Assembly: GCF_030323145.1 (NCBI RefSeq)
Contig: NZ_CP100470.1
Coordinates: 3,947,001-4,011,000, forward strand
Source: Mesorhizobium sp. C432A
Lineage (GTDB): Bacteria > Pseudomonadota > Alphaproteobacteria > Rhizobiales > Rhizobiaceae
Length of the DNA: 64,000 nucleotides
Direction: 5' to 3'
The position numbers were made by a program, and so were the translations under genes. Shown piece by piece: positions 9,113 to 17,639 of this stretch (position 1 is its first letter; each line of letters begins with the position of its first letter). The notes beneath the pieces are model-generated. The model saw only the letters and a list, made by a program, of their open reading frames with translations. It did no database searches and had not been told where the DNA came from.

Positions 9113-9124
9113 TTAACATGTTAA
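9113..9124. promoter_or_regulatory. Palindrome TTAACATGTTAA upstream of the decarboxylase gene
   Basis: A perfect 12-bp palindrome 43 bp before the decarboxylase start. Its core TAACATGTTA is shared with the palindrome at 28709-28720 in front of the dapA-like/GntR operon. Regulators of the GntR/FCD group bind short AT-flanked palindromes like this, so it is a candidate operator. Confidence 0.4.
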
Positions 9125-9167
9125 TCAAAATTCAAACGGCTGTCTGATCGGCGCGTCGGGAGGATCC

Positions 9168-10583
9168 ATGGACAACGAGCAATTCCGCGACTGGTCGAGG
9201 CGCGCCGCCGACTGGGGCGCTGATTACCGCACCGGCCTTCGCGATCGGCCCGTGCGACCTGCCATAGCGCCGGGCGAGATCTTCAGGAGCATCGAAGCTT
9301 CTCCGCCGGAGGCCGCGGAATCGATGGAGACGATCTTCGCCGATTTCGAAGCCAAGATCGTGCCCGGCATGACGCATTGGCAGCATCCGCGTTTCTTTGC
9401 TTATTTCCCGGCCAATGCAGCACCCGTCTCGGTGGTTGCCGAATATCTGGTCTCTGCGATGGCCGCGCAGTGCATGCTGTGGCAGACTTCGCCGGCGGCG
9501 ACAGAGCTTGAGACGCGCATCGTCGACTGGATGCGCCAGGCGCTCGGCCTGCCCGAAGGCTTTTCCGGCGTGATCCAGGACTCCGCATCATCGGCGACGC
9601 TGGCCGCCGTGTTGACCATGCGCGAGCGCACGCTCGACTGGCAGGGCAACAAGAAGGGTCTTTCCGGGCAGGGCAGGCTGCGCGTCTATTCCTCCGACCA
9701 GGTGCACACCTCGATCGACCGCGCCATCTGGGTCGCCGGCATTGGCGAGGAAAACCTCGTCCGCATTCCCGTCGCCGGCACCTACCGCGCCATGGATACC
9801 GCGGCTTTGGAAGCGGCGATTGTTGCCGACCGCGCGGCCGGCCTATTGCCGGCCGGCGTCATCGCGTGCGTCGGCGGCACCAGCACCGGCGGCACCGACG
9901 ACATCGCTGAAGTGGCCGCGGTGGCCAAACGCCAGGGGCTCTATCTGCATATCGACGCCGCCTGGGCCGGATCGGCGATGATCTGTCCGGAATACCGGCA
10001 TTTCTGGACCGGTGTCGAGGGCGCGGACTCGATCGTCTTCAACCCGCACAAATGGCTGGGCGCGCAATTCGACTGCTCGATCCAGTTCGTCCGTCAGCCG
10101 GAGGATCTCGTGCGCACGCTGGCGATCAAGCCGGACTATCTGAAAACTCGCGGCCATGACGGCATCATCAACTACTCCGAATGGTCGGTGCCTCTCGGCC
10201 GTCGCTTCCGGGCGCTGAAGCTGTGGTTCCTGCTGCGCGCCCATGGCCTCGAGGCGCTGCGCACCATGATCCGCAATCACGTCGCCTGGAGCGAAGGCAT
10301 AGCAGCGCGCCTGGCCGAGGAGGAGGATTTCGAGCTCGCCAGCCAGCCGATGCTGTCGCTGTTCTCGTTCCGGCATCGCGCCGCATCCGGCGCTGACTGC
10401 GACGAGCACAATCTGCGTCTGGTCGACGCCATCAACAATGACGGCCGTATCTACCTGACGCAGACGCGTGTCGATGGGCGGGTCGCCATCCGCTTCCAGG
10501 CAGGCCAGTTCGAGACAACCGCGGCCGATGTCGATACCGCCTTCACTGTCATCTGCGAGTGTGCAAGATCCCCGAAGGACTGA
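9168..10583 (+). CDS. Group II pyridoxal-phosphate amino-acid decarboxylase
   Basis: A 471-residue enzyme of the aromatic-L-amino-acid decarboxylase family. The PLP lysine is Lys295 in FNPHKWLGAQ, Asp263 in HIDAAWAG pairs with the cofactor ring, and WQHPRFFAYFPANAA near residue 72 is the substrate-side signature. It should remove CO2 from an aromatic or similar amino acid (tryptophan, tyrosine, phenylalanine or DOPA), giving an amine; the exact substrate cannot be read. ATG 9168 follows GGGAGGATCC, a good ribosome site. The gene stands alone, with its own possible operator upstream. Confidence 0.92.
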   Translation: MDNEQFRDWSRRAADWGADYRTGLRDRPVRPAIAPGEIFRSIEASPPEAAESMETIFADFEAKIVPGMTHWQHPRFFAYFPANAAPVSVVAEYLVSAMAAQCMLWQTSPAATELETRIVDWMRQALGLPEGFSGVIQDSASSATLAAVLTMRERTLDWQGNKKGLSGQGRLRVYSSDQVHTSIDRAIWVAGIGEENLVRIPVAGTYRAMDTAALEAAIVADRAAGLLPAGVIACVGGTSTGGTDDIAEVAAVAKRQGLYLHIDAAWAGSAMICPEYRHFWTGVEGADSIVFNPHKWLGAQFDCSIQFVRQPEDLVRTLAIKPDYLKTRGHDGIINYSEWSVPLGRRFRALKLWFLLRAHGLEALRTMIRNHVAWSEGIAARLAEEEDFELASQPMLSLFSFRHRAASGADCDEHNLRLVDAINNDGRIYLTQTRVDGRVAIRFQAGQFETTAADVDTAFTVICECARSPKD

Positions 10584-10645
10584 CAGGGATTGCCCGGGTG
10601 GTTGCCGCCGCCGGGGCAAGCCAGCAAGGACTTGCGAGCAAGCAT

Positions 10646-11044
10646 ATGGCCGGAAGGGCCGAAGGGGTTAGCCAGAATCTGACGGGCGTCTGGAGCGGGC
10701 GCTATTTCTATCCGCGCGAACTGCCGCCGGTTTCCTTCGTTGCAACGCTGATCGAGACGGCAACCAGCTTGACGGGGATGACCCACGAACCGGCGGCGAC
10801 CAGCACGGCAAGATACGCAAGCCTGCAGGGGCAGCGAGAGGGCAACGCCGTCTCCTTTACCAAGACATGCGACAAGGCCGAATTGAAGGCGCACCCGATT
10901 CACTACAGCGGCATCATCAACGGTGATGCAACCGAGATCAAAGGCACTTGGCGAATCCCGGGATACTGGTCCGGCAATTTCCTGATGATCCGCTCGCCAG
11001 GTAAAGTCGCGGCTGTCACCCGCAAGGTGGCGGAGCGGGTCTGA
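10646..11044 (+). CDS. Hypothetical protein, about 132 residues
   Basis: I do not recognise a characterised family. The protein begins MAGRAEGVSQNLTGVWSGRYFYP and alternates short hydrophobic strands with turns (VSFVATLIET, GNAVSFTKTC, HYSGIINGDATEIKGTW), which suggests a small beta-barrel or beta-sandwich. There is no signal peptide. The frame is open back to 10559, so a start overlapping the decarboxylase end is possible, but the conserved-looking part begins near 10646. The Shine-Dalgarno sequence is weak. A link with the decarboxylase is only positional. Confidence 0.6.
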   Translation: MAGRAEGVSQNLTGVWSGRYFYPRELPPVSFVATLIETATSLTGMTHEPAATSTARYASLQGQREGNAVSFTKTCDKAELKAHPIHYSGIINGDATEIKGTWRIPGYWSGNFLMIRSPGKVAAVTRKVAERV

Positions 11045-11111
11045 GCCGTATCTGCCCGGTTCGCCTTTGCAATCATCGATATTTCATTAGCCGGCGTCTC
11101 CCTTTTCATTG

Positions 11112-11147
11112 CTTTCGTTTTCAGCTACAAACAAGAAAAACGAAAAC
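11112..11147. promoter_or_regulatory. Inverted TTTCGTTTT boxes upstream of glpR
   Basis: TTTCGTTTT (11113-11121) and its inverse AAAACGAAA (11137-11145) lie just before the glpR Shine-Dalgarno sequence. The same TTTCG core recurs four times before glpD. DeoR-family GlpR proteins bind TTCG-containing half-sites, so these are candidate autoregulatory operators. Confidence 0.45.
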
Positions 11148-11159
11148 GGGAGGTTCTCA

Positions 11160-11927
11160 GTGTATTTGTCGCCGCGCCATGCCGAGATCATCCAGATGGC
11201 GAAGGACCATGGCCGTGTGCTGGTCGATGACCTCGCCACGCATTTCAACGTGACGCCACAGACCATCCGCAAGGACCTCAACGATCTCTGCGATCAGCGG
11301 CTGCTGACGCGCATCCATGGCGGGGCCCTGTTCCCGTCCGGCATCGAAAACATGGAGTATGAGGCGCGCCGCAAGATTGCCGCCGACGAGAAGGAGGCCA
11401 TCGGCCGCGCGGCGGCCAGGCTGATACCCGACAACGCCTCCCTGTTCATCAACATCGGCACCACGACCGAGTCGGTCAGCAAGGCGCTGCTCGACCATGC
11501 CGGGCTGATGGTCATCACCAATAATATCAATGTTGCCAACAGGATGCGCATCTATCCTTCGATCGAGGTGGTAATCGCCGGCGGCGTCGTGCGCGGCTCC
11601 GACGGCGGCGTTGTCGGCGAGGCCGCGGTCGATTTCATCAGGCAGTTCAAGGTCGACTATGCGGTGATCGGCGCCTCGGCCATCGACCATGACGGCGCGT
11701 TGCTCGATTTCGACTTTCGCGAAGTGAAAGTGGCGCAAGCCATCATCGCCAATGCCAGGCATGTCATCCTGGTGTCCGACCAGACCAAGTTCGAACGCAC
11801 CGCGCCGGTTCGCATCGGCCATCTCTCGCAGGTAAACACCTTCATCACCGACCGTTGCGACATCCCGTCGGTGCGCAAGATCTGCGAGGAAGCGGAGGTT
11901 CAATTGATCGAAACGTCGCTCGGCTAA
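11160..11927 (+). CDS. glpR: DeoR-family repressor of glycerol metabolism
   Basis: A 255-residue DeoR-type regulator. The N-terminal winged helix-turn-helix runs over about residues 5-55 (HAEIIQMAKDHGRVLVDDLA, VTPQTIRKDLNDL, RIHGGAL). The rest is the sugar-phosphate-sensing domain with FINIGTTTESVSKALLD, VVIAGGVVRGSDGGVVGE and VILVSDQTKFERTAPVRIG. The effector is expected to be glycerol-3-phosphate. I chose GTG 11160 because GGGAGG sits six bases upstream and it starts at the usual family N-terminus; TTG 11109 is an alternative. It sits directly before glpD, as expected for GlpR. Confidence 0.92.
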   Translation: MYLSPRHAEIIQMAKDHGRVLVDDLATHFNVTPQTIRKDLNDLCDQRLLTRIHGGALFPSGIENMEYEARRKIAADEKEAIGRAAARLIPDNASLFINIGTTTESVSKALLDHAGLMVITNNINVANRMRIYPSIEVVIAGGVVRGSDGGVVGEAAVDFIRQFKVDYAVIGASAIDHDGALLDFDFREVKVAQAIIANARHVILVSDQTKFERTAPVRIGHLSQVNTFITDRCDIPSVRKICEEAEVQLIETSLG

Positions 11928-11951
11928 GCTATCGATCACGGTCCCGTTACA

Positions 11952-12004
11952 TTTCGTTTGACATTCGTTCTTATTTCGAAATAATCCCGCTACGGTTTCG
12001 TAAA
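11952..12004. promoter_or_regulatory. Cluster of TTTCG boxes in the glpD promoter
   Basis: TTTCGTTT (11952-11959), ATTCGTTC (11963-11970), the 14-bp perfect palindrome TTATTTCGAAATAA (11971-11984) and TTTCGTAAA (11996-12004) lie in the 117-bp gap between glpR and glpD. The number and even spacing fit cooperative binding of a DeoR-type repressor such as the adjacent GlpR. Confidence 0.5.
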
Positions 12005-12044
12005 AACCTAAAAATGCTGCAATGCGAAATCGCGGGAGGGCTTT

Positions 12045-13565
12045 GTGGACGCAGTCCGTGACATCTTCGTCATCGGTGGCGGCATCAATGGCTGCGGCAT
12101 CGCCCGCGACGCCGTTGGGCGGGGCTTTTCGGTATTTCTGGCCGAGATGAACGATCTTGCCAGCGGAACCTCCTCCGGCTCGACCAAGCTGATCCACGGC
12201 GGTCTGCGCTACCTCGAATTCTACGAGTTCCGGCTGGTGCGCGAGGCGCTGATGGAGCGCGAGGTTCTTTGGAAGAACGCGCCGCACATCATCTGGCCGA
12301 TGCGCTTCGTGCTGCCCTATGCCAAGGGCCTGCGCCCGGCCTGGCTGATCCGGCTCGGCCTGTTCCTCTACGATCATATTGGTGGCCGCAAATTGCTGCC
12401 GGCGACCCGAACACTGGACATGTCCAAGGATCCGGCGGGCAAGCCGCTGAAGCCGCTGTTTCACAAGGCCTTCGAGTACTCGGACGGCTGGGTCAACGAT
12501 GCCCGGCTGGTGGTGTTGAACGCGCGTGACGCCGCCGACCGCGGCGCCACCATCCGCACCCGCACGAAAGTCGTCGGGGCGCGGCGCGAAGGCGATCTAT
12601 GGGCGATCCGCGTGGAAGACGTGCGGACGGGAGATGCCGACGAGGTCAAGGCCCGGCTGCTGGTCAATGCCGCCGGTCCATGGGTCGACCACGTCCTGTC
12701 GACCACCGTGGGCCAGAACGACGTGCACAATGTGCGCCTGGTGCAGGGCAGTCATATCGTCATCAAAAAGAAATTCGATGATCCGCGCGCCTACTTCTTC
12801 CAGAACAAGGACGGGCGCATCATCTTCGCCATCCCTTACGAGGAAGAATTTACGCTGATCGGCACCACCGATCGCGACTATCCCGGCGATCCGCATGACG
12901 TGAAGATCAGCGACACCGAGATCGACTATCTCTGCGCGGCGGCGAGCGAATATTTTGCTGAAGCCGTGACGCGCCCCGACATCGTCTGGACCTATTCGGC
13001 CGTGCGCCCGCTCTACGACGACGGCGCTTCGAAGGCGCAGGAAGCGACCCGCGACTATGTGTTGAAAGCCGATGGCGGCGAGGGCAAGGCGCCGATCGTC
13101 AACGCTTTCGGCGGCAAGATCACCACCTACCGCCGGCTGTCGGAATCGATGCTGGAAAAGATCGAAGGTTTTCTCGGCAAGCGCGGCAAGCCGTGGACGG
13201 CGAACGCGCCCTTGCCGGGCGGCGATTTCCCGGCCACCGGTTTCGACGTCCAGGTGGCGAAGCTGAAGAGCGCCTATCCTTTCCTCGACCAGCGCCTGGC
13301 GCGTCGGTTGACCAGGCTTTACGGCACGCGCGCGCAAGTGCTGCTCGGCCTCGCCAAGTCGAACGCCGATCTCGGCCGCAATTTCGGCGCCGATCTCTAT
13401 GAGGCCGAGGTACGCTACCTCAGCGAAAACGAATGGGCGCTGACCGCCGAAGATGTATTGTGGCGTCGCACCAAGCGCGGTCTGCATCTCAGCCGCGAAC
13501 AGGCCTCGGCGCTTGACGAATTCATGCGCGGCATCAGCCGGCGCCATGTCGCGGCAGCGGAATAG
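12045..13565 (+). CDS. glpD: Aerobic glycerol-3-phosphate dehydrogenase (FAD)
   Basis: A 506-residue membrane-associated flavoprotein that oxidises glycerol-3-phosphate to dihydroxyacetone phosphate and passes electrons to quinone. It has the N-terminal FAD dinucleotide fold IFVIGGGINGCGIARDAVGRG, the family signatures SSGSTKLIHGGLRYLE and LVRLV-type helix, VVLNARDAADRGATI, and GTTDRDYPGDP with VNAFGGKITTYRRLSE in the C-terminal part. Start GTG 12045 is preceded by GGGAGGG. It opens the glycerol regulon, with the two transporter ATPase genes 38 bp downstream. Confidence 0.97.
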   Translation: MDAVRDIFVIGGGINGCGIARDAVGRGFSVFLAEMNDLASGTSSGSTKLIHGGLRYLEFYEFRLVREALMEREVLWKNAPHIIWPMRFVLPYAKGLRPAWLIRLGLFLYDHIGGRKLLPATRTLDMSKDPAGKPLKPLFHKAFEYSDGWVNDARLVVLNARDAADRGATIRTRTKVVGARREGDLWAIRVEDVRTGDADEVKARLLVNAAGPWVDHVLSTTVGQNDVHNVRLVQGSHIVIKKKFDDPRAYFFQNKDGRIIFAIPYEEEFTLIGTTDRDYPGDPHDVKISDTEIDYLCAAASEYFAEAVTRPDIVWTYSAVRPLYDDGASKAQEATRDYVLKADGGEGKAPIVNAFGGKITTYRRLSESMLEKIEGFLGKRGKPWTANAPLPGGDFPATGFDVQVAKLKSAYPFLDQRLARRLTRLYGTRAQVLLGLAKSNADLGRNFGADLYEAEVRYLSENEWALTAEDVLWRRTKRGLHLSREQASALDEFMRGISRRHVAAAE

Positions 13566-13603
13566 GGAAGGCGATTGATGCACAAAGCCTGGGAGGAGGC
13601 ATC

Positions 13604-14683
13604 ATGCTGGAACTGAGAAACGTGACGAAGATGGTCGGCGCGGTGGAGCATATCCGCGACGTGTCGCTGACGCTTCAGCACGGCTCGCTCAACGTTTTGC
13701 TCGGGCCGACACTGTCGGGCAAGACAAGTCTGATGCGGCTGATGGCCGGGCTCGACGTGCCGACCACCGGTTCAGTCTGGTTCGACGGCCAGAATGTCAC
13801 CGGCATGCCGGTGCAGCAGCGCAAGATCGCCATGGTCTATCAGCAGTTCATCAACTACCCCGCGATGACCGTCTACGAGAACATCGCCTCGCCGTTGCGC
13901 GTCGCCGGCACCGACCAGGCCAAGATCGACAAGGAAGTCCGCAACGCGGCAGGGCTTCTGAAGCTCACACCCTATCTCGACCGCACGCCGCTCAGCCTGT
14001 CCGGCGGACAGCAGCAGCGTACGGCGCTGGCCCGCGCCATCGTCAAGAATGCCAGCCTGGTGCTGCTCGACGAGCCGCTCGCCAATCTCGACTACAAATT
14101 GCGCGAGGAGCTGCGCGCCGAACTGCCCAAGATATTTGCCGCCGCCGGCACCATTTTCGTCTACGCCACGACTGAGCCGCATGAAGCCTTGCTGCTCGGC
14201 GGCAATACGGCGACGCTGTCCGAGGGGCGGATCACCCAATTCGGGCCGACCATCGACGTCTTCCGCAAGCCGATCGACCTGGTGACGGCGAAAACCTTTG
14301 CCGATCCGCCGCTCAACACCATCGTGCTGGCCAAGAAGGGCCCGGATTTCCTGCTCGAGGGCGGCGTCAAGCTGCCGGTGCCGGCCGAACTCGCCGGCAT
14401 TGCCGACGCCAATTACACGATCGGCTTTCAGCCGCATCATCTGTCGCTGGAGCGGCCCAACGCTGCCGCGGTGCCGGTGCGCGCCAAGGTGACGATCACC
14501 GAGATCACCGGCTCGGAAAGCTTCATCCACCTCGATTTTGCCGATGCGCGCTGGGTCATGCTGACCCACGGCATCCGCGATTTCGAGCCGGACGCCGAGA
14601 TCGAGGTGTTTATCGATCCGCGCCACATCATGGTCTTCGACAGCAACGGCAGCGCCGTCGCCGCGCCGAAGCTTGCGGCCTGA
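13604..14683 (+). CDS. glpS: Glycerol ABC importer ATPase, GlpS type (altered H-loop)
   Basis: A 359-residue MalK/UgpC-like ATPase with a C-terminal TOBE region. Walker A is GPTLSGKT (34-41), the signature LSGGQ (132-136) is intact and Walker B is VLLDEP (153-158). The H-loop, normally YVTHD, reads YATTE (187-191), so the switch histidine is replaced by Thr190. Taken with the degenerate signature of the partner ATPase, this predicts a heterodimer with one fully competent ATP site. ATG 13604 has GGGAGGAGG upstream. It matches glpS of the rhizobial glpSTPQUV glycerol transporter by content and order. Confidence 0.88.
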   Translation: MLELRNVTKMVGAVEHIRDVSLTLQHGSLNVLLGPTLSGKTSLMRLMAGLDVPTTGSVWFDGQNVTGMPVQQRKIAMVYQQFINYPAMTVYENIASPLRVAGTDQAKIDKEVRNAAGLLKLTPYLDRTPLSLSGGQQQRTALARAIVKNASLVLLDEPLANLDYKLREELRAELPKIFAAAGTIFVYATTEPHEALLLGGNTATLSEGRITQFGPTIDVFRKPIDLVTAKTFADPPLNTIVLAKKGPDFLLEGGVKLPVPAELAGIADANYTIGFQPHHLSLERPNAAAVPVRAKVTITEITGSESFIHLDFADARWVMLTHGIRDFEPDAEIEVFIDPRHIMVFDSNGSAVAAPKLAA

Positions 14684-14693
14684 GGGGGAAGAG

Positions 14694-15785
14694 ATGGCGC
14701 GCATCGACGTCAACCATGTCAGGCACTCCTACCTGCCCAATCCGCAGAAGGATGCCGATTTTGCGCTGCGGGAAGTGCACCACACATTCGAGGATGGCGG
14801 CGCCTATGCGCTGCTTGGGCCCTCGGGTTGCGGCAAGACCACGCTGCTCAACATCATTTCGGGACTTCTGCACCCCTCGCACGGTGAGTTGTTGTTCAAC
14901 GGCAAGGACGTCACCAATCTGTCGACGCAGGAGCGCAACATCGCGCAGGTGTTCCAGTTCCCGGTCATCTACGACACCATGACCGTTTACGACAATCTTG
15001 CCTTCCCGCTGCGCAATCGCGGCGTGCCGGAGGCCGATGTCGACCGCAAGGTGCGCGAGACGCTGGAGATGATCGACCTGGCGTCGTGGGCGAAGAAGAA
15101 GGCGAGGGGCCTGACCGCCGACCAGAAGCAGAAGATCTCGCTCGGCCGCGGCCTGGTGCGCTCGGATGTCAATGCCATCCTGTTCGACGAACCGCTGACG
15201 GTTATCGATCCGCACATGAAATGGGTGCTGCGATCGCAGTTGAAGCAACTGCACCGCCGCTTCGGCTACACCATGGTCTATGTCACCCATGACCAGACCG
15301 AGGCGCTGACCTTCGCCGACCAGGTCGTCGTCATGTATGATGGCGGCATCGTCCAGATCGGCACGCCGGCTGAATTGTTTGAGCGCCCGCGCCACACATT
15401 CGTCGGTTACTTCATCGGCTCGCCCGGCATGAACGTCATGCCGGTGGCGATCGACGGCAAGACTGCGACCATTGGCAGCCAGCGCATCGAGTTGCCCGGC
15501 GCGCCAAAGACCGCCGCTGGGAGCTCCGGCGCCATCGAACTCGGCATCCGCCCCGAATATGTCAGGCTCGGCCGCGAGGGCATGGCGGTTAAAATAAGCA
15601 AGGTCGAGGATCTCGGCCGCCACAAGGTGGTGCGCGCCAGCCTCGAAGGCCGCGAGATCGCTGCCGTCATCGGCGAGGACGAGAGCGTGCCGGCCGACCC
15701 AAAGGTTCGCTTCGATCCGGCCGGCATCAACATCTATGCCGATTCCTGGCTGGTTGAGATGGGGCGTGTCGAGATGGGGGCATAG
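14694..15785 (+). CDS. glpT: Glycerol ABC importer ATPase, GlpT type (altered signature)
   Basis: A 363-residue MalK-like ATPase paired with GlpS. Walker A is GPSGCGKT (42-49), Walker B ILFDEP (162-167) and the switch His199 is in YVTHD. The signature, normally LSGGQ, reads LTADQ (140-144) and the D-loop is TVID rather than SNLD. The active ATP site would therefore form from this Walker A and the GlpS signature. A TOBE domain occupies the C-terminal third. ATG 14694 follows GGGGGAAG, ten bases after the GlpS stop, and the next gene starts directly after its stop. Confidence 0.88.
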   Translation: MARIDVNHVRHSYLPNPQKDADFALREVHHTFEDGGAYALLGPSGCGKTTLLNIISGLLHPSHGELLFNGKDVTNLSTQERNIAQVFQFPVIYDTMTVYDNLAFPLRNRGVPEADVDRKVRETLEMIDLASWAKKKARGLTADQKQKISLGRGLVRSDVNAILFDEPLTVIDPHMKWVLRSQLKQLHRRFGYTMVYVTHDQTEALTFADQVVVMYDGGIVQIGTPAELFERPRHTFVGYFIGSPGMNVMPVAIDGKTATIGSQRIELPGAPKTAAGSSGAIELGIRPEYVRLGREGMAVKISKVEDLGRHKVVRASLEGREIAAVIGEDESVPADPKVRFDPAGINIYADSWLVEMGRVEMGA

Positions 15786-16652
15786 ATGGAAAAGACCTGG
15801 AACAACAAGGCCTGGTTCCTGGTGCTGCCGGTGCTGGTGCTGGTGGCGTTCTCGGCCGTCATTCCGCTGATGACGGTCGTCAACTATTCGGTGCAGGACA
15901 CCTTCGGCAACAACGTCTTCTTCTGGGCAGGCACCCAGTGGTTCGAGGAACTGCTGTCGTCCAGCCGCTTCTGGGAAGCCATGGTGCGCAACCTGATCTT
16001 CTCCTTCATCATCCTGGCCATCGAAGTGCCGCTCGGCATCTTCATCGCGCTCAACATGCCGAAGAAGGGTTGGGGCGTGCCGGTCTGCCTGGTGCTTATG
16101 TCGTTGCCGCTGCTCATTCCGTGGAACGTCGTCGGCACCATCTGGCAGGTCTTCGGCCGCAACGACATCGGCCTGCTCGGCTACTACGTCAACGCGCTCG
16201 GCATCGACTACAATTACGTGCAGGATCCGTTCGACGCCTGGGTCACCATCATCATCATGGACGTCTGGCACTGGACCAGCCTTGTCGTGCTGCTCTGCTA
16301 TGCCGGCCTGGTTTCGATCCCGGATGCCTTCTACCAGGCGGCCAAGATCGACGGCGCCTCGCGCTGGGCGGTGTTCCGTTATATCCAGCTGCCGAAGATG
16401 CAGCGTGTGCTTTTGATCGCCGTGCTGTTGCGCTTCATGGATAGCTTCATGATCTACACCGAGCCCTTCGTCGTCACCGGCGGCGGCCCCGGCAACTCGA
16501 CCACCTTCCTGTCGATCGACCTCGTCAAGACCGCGCTCGGCCAGTTCGACCTCGGTCCGGCGGCCGCCATGTCGCTGGTCTACTTCCTGATCATCCTGTT
16601 GTTGTCGTGGGTGTTCTACACCGTGATGACCAACTACGACGCGGAGCGCTGA
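15786..16652 (+). CDS. glpP: Glycerol ABC importer permease, GlpP type
   Basis: A 288-residue inner-membrane protein of the binding-protein-dependent transport family, with six predicted helices starting WFLVLPVLVLVAFSAVIPL. The cytoplasmic EAA loop, which contacts the ATPases, is present as YQAAKIDGASRWAVFRYIQLP. It forms the channel with GlpQ. The start codon follows the glpT stop at once, a sign of coupled translation in the operon. Confidence 0.92.
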   Translation: MEKTWNNKAWFLVLPVLVLVAFSAVIPLMTVVNYSVQDTFGNNVFFWAGTQWFEELLSSSRFWEAMVRNLIFSFIILAIEVPLGIFIALNMPKKGWGVPVCLVLMSLPLLIPWNVVGTIWQVFGRNDIGLLGYYVNALGIDYNYVQDPFDAWVTIIIMDVWHWTSLVVLLCYAGLVSIPDAFYQAAKIDGASRWAVFRYIQLPKMQRVLLIAVLLRFMDSFMIYTEPFVVTGGGPGNSTTFLSIDLVKTALGQFDLGPAAAMSLVYFLIILLLSWVFYTVMTNYDAER

Positions 16653-16653
16653 G

Positions 16654-17568
16654 ATGAGCGGCGCCAACGAAAGAGCCGACAGAGTGAGCGAAACCACCGC
16701 TTCGGGAAAATTGGCGAGCACGCTTTCGCAGGATCAGGTCGCCCGGCTGATGCGCAAGCGCGGCGAGGAATCGCGCTGGTGGTGGATCGTGCCGACGATC
16801 TACATCATCGTGCTTCTGCTGCCGATCTACTGGCTCATCAACATGAGCTTCAAGACCAATGCCGAGATCGTCTCCTCGCTGACGCTCTATCCGCATCAGC
16901 CTACGATCGCCAACTACGTCACCATCTTTACCGACGCCTCCTGGTACTCGGGCTACATCAACTCGATCACCTATGTGGTGATGAACATGGTGATCTCGGT
17001 GGCCGCCGCGCTGCCGGCGGCCTACGCCTTTTCGCGTTACCGCTTCCTCGGCGACAAGCATCTGTTCTTCTGGCTGTTGACCAACCGCATGGCGCCGCCG
17101 GCAGTGTTCGCGCTGCCGTTCTTCCAGCTCTATTCGGCTTTCGGCCTGATCGACACCCACATCGCCGTGGCGCTGGCGCACTGCCTGTTCAATGTGCCGC
17201 TGGCGGTGTGGATCCTCGAAGGCTTCATGTCGGGCGTGCCCAAAGAGATCGACGAAACAGCCTATATCGACGGCTACTCCTTCCCGCGCTTCTTCGTCAG
17301 GATTTTCATGCCGCTGATCGCCAGCGGCATCGGTGTCGCGTGCTTCTTCTGCTTCATGTTCTCATGGGTCGAGCTTTTGATCGCTCGCACGCTGACGACC
17401 ACCGATGCCAAGCCCATCGCCGCCACCATGACCCGCACCGTCTCGGCCGCCGGCATGGACTGGGGCCTGCTTGCCGCCGCCGGCGTGCTGACGCTGATCC
17501 CCGGCGCGCTCGTCATCTGGTTTGTCCGCAACTACATCGCCAAGGGCTTCGCCCTGGGGAGGGTGTGA
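16654..17568 (+). CDS. glpQ: Glycerol ABC importer permease, GlpQ type
   Basis: A 304-residue inner-membrane permease with a cytoplasmic N-terminal extension of about 40 residues (SQDQVARLMRKRGEES) and six membrane helices. The EAA loop is seen as DETAYIDGYSFPRFFVRIFMP. It pairs with GlpP. Its last codons (AKGFALGRV then stop) lie in a 28-bp sequence that recurs 65 bp downstream, just before the DUF2160 gene, so the gene end has been partly duplicated. Its name follows the order in the rhizobial glycerol operon and should not be confused with E. coli GlpQ, a phosphodiesterase. Confidence 0.92.
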   Translation: MSGANERADRVSETTASGKLASTLSQDQVARLMRKRGEESRWWWIVPTIYIIVLLLPIYWLINMSFKTNAEIVSSLTLYPHQPTIANYVTIFTDASWYSGYINSITYVVMNMVISVAAALPAAYAFSRYRFLGDKHLFFWLLTNRMAPPAVFALPFFQLYSAFGLIDTHIAVALAHCLFNVPLAVWILEGFMSGVPKEIDETAYIDGYSFPRFFVRIFMPLIASGIGVACFFCFMFSWVELLIARTLTTTDAKPIAATMTRTVSAAGMDWGLLAAAGVLTLIPGALVIWFVRNYIAKGFALGRV

Positions 17569-17631
17569 TGAAACAAACGCACGGGTTCATCCTCACCACC
17601 ACTGCCAAGGGCTTTGCCCTGGGGAGGGTGT
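17539..17631. repeat. 28-bp direct duplication of the glpQ 3' end
   Basis: Copies at 17539-17566 and 17604-17631 differ at one base (GGGCTTCGCCC against GGGCTTTGCCC). Each carries a short GGGC/GCCC hairpin and the ribosome-binding sequence GGGGAGGGT. The first copy is the end of glpQ and the second supplies the ribosome site of the DUF2160 gene. Confidence 0.9.
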
Positions 17632-17639
17632 CACCATGA
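17568..17639 (+). other. 23-codon reading frame between glpQ and the DUF2160 gene
   Basis: An ATG overlapping the glpQ stop (TGATG) opens a frame of 23 codons that ends in an ATGA overlap with the start of the DUF2160 gene. It ends in AKGFALGRVSP, repeating the end of GlpQ because of the local duplication. It could couple translation between the two genes or be a simple by-product of the duplication. No function should be assumed. Confidence 0.25.

Noticed and set aside
13604..14683. GlpS as a broken pseudogene
   Set aside because: Only the H-loop histidine is changed; every other motif and the frame are intact, and the partner shows a matching change.
14628..16721. A long minus-strand open frame of about 700 codons opposite the glycerol importer genes
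   Set aside because: It is the antisense reading of glpT and glpP, with high-GC codon shadow composition (His, Arg, Asp and Gln rich) and no family motif.
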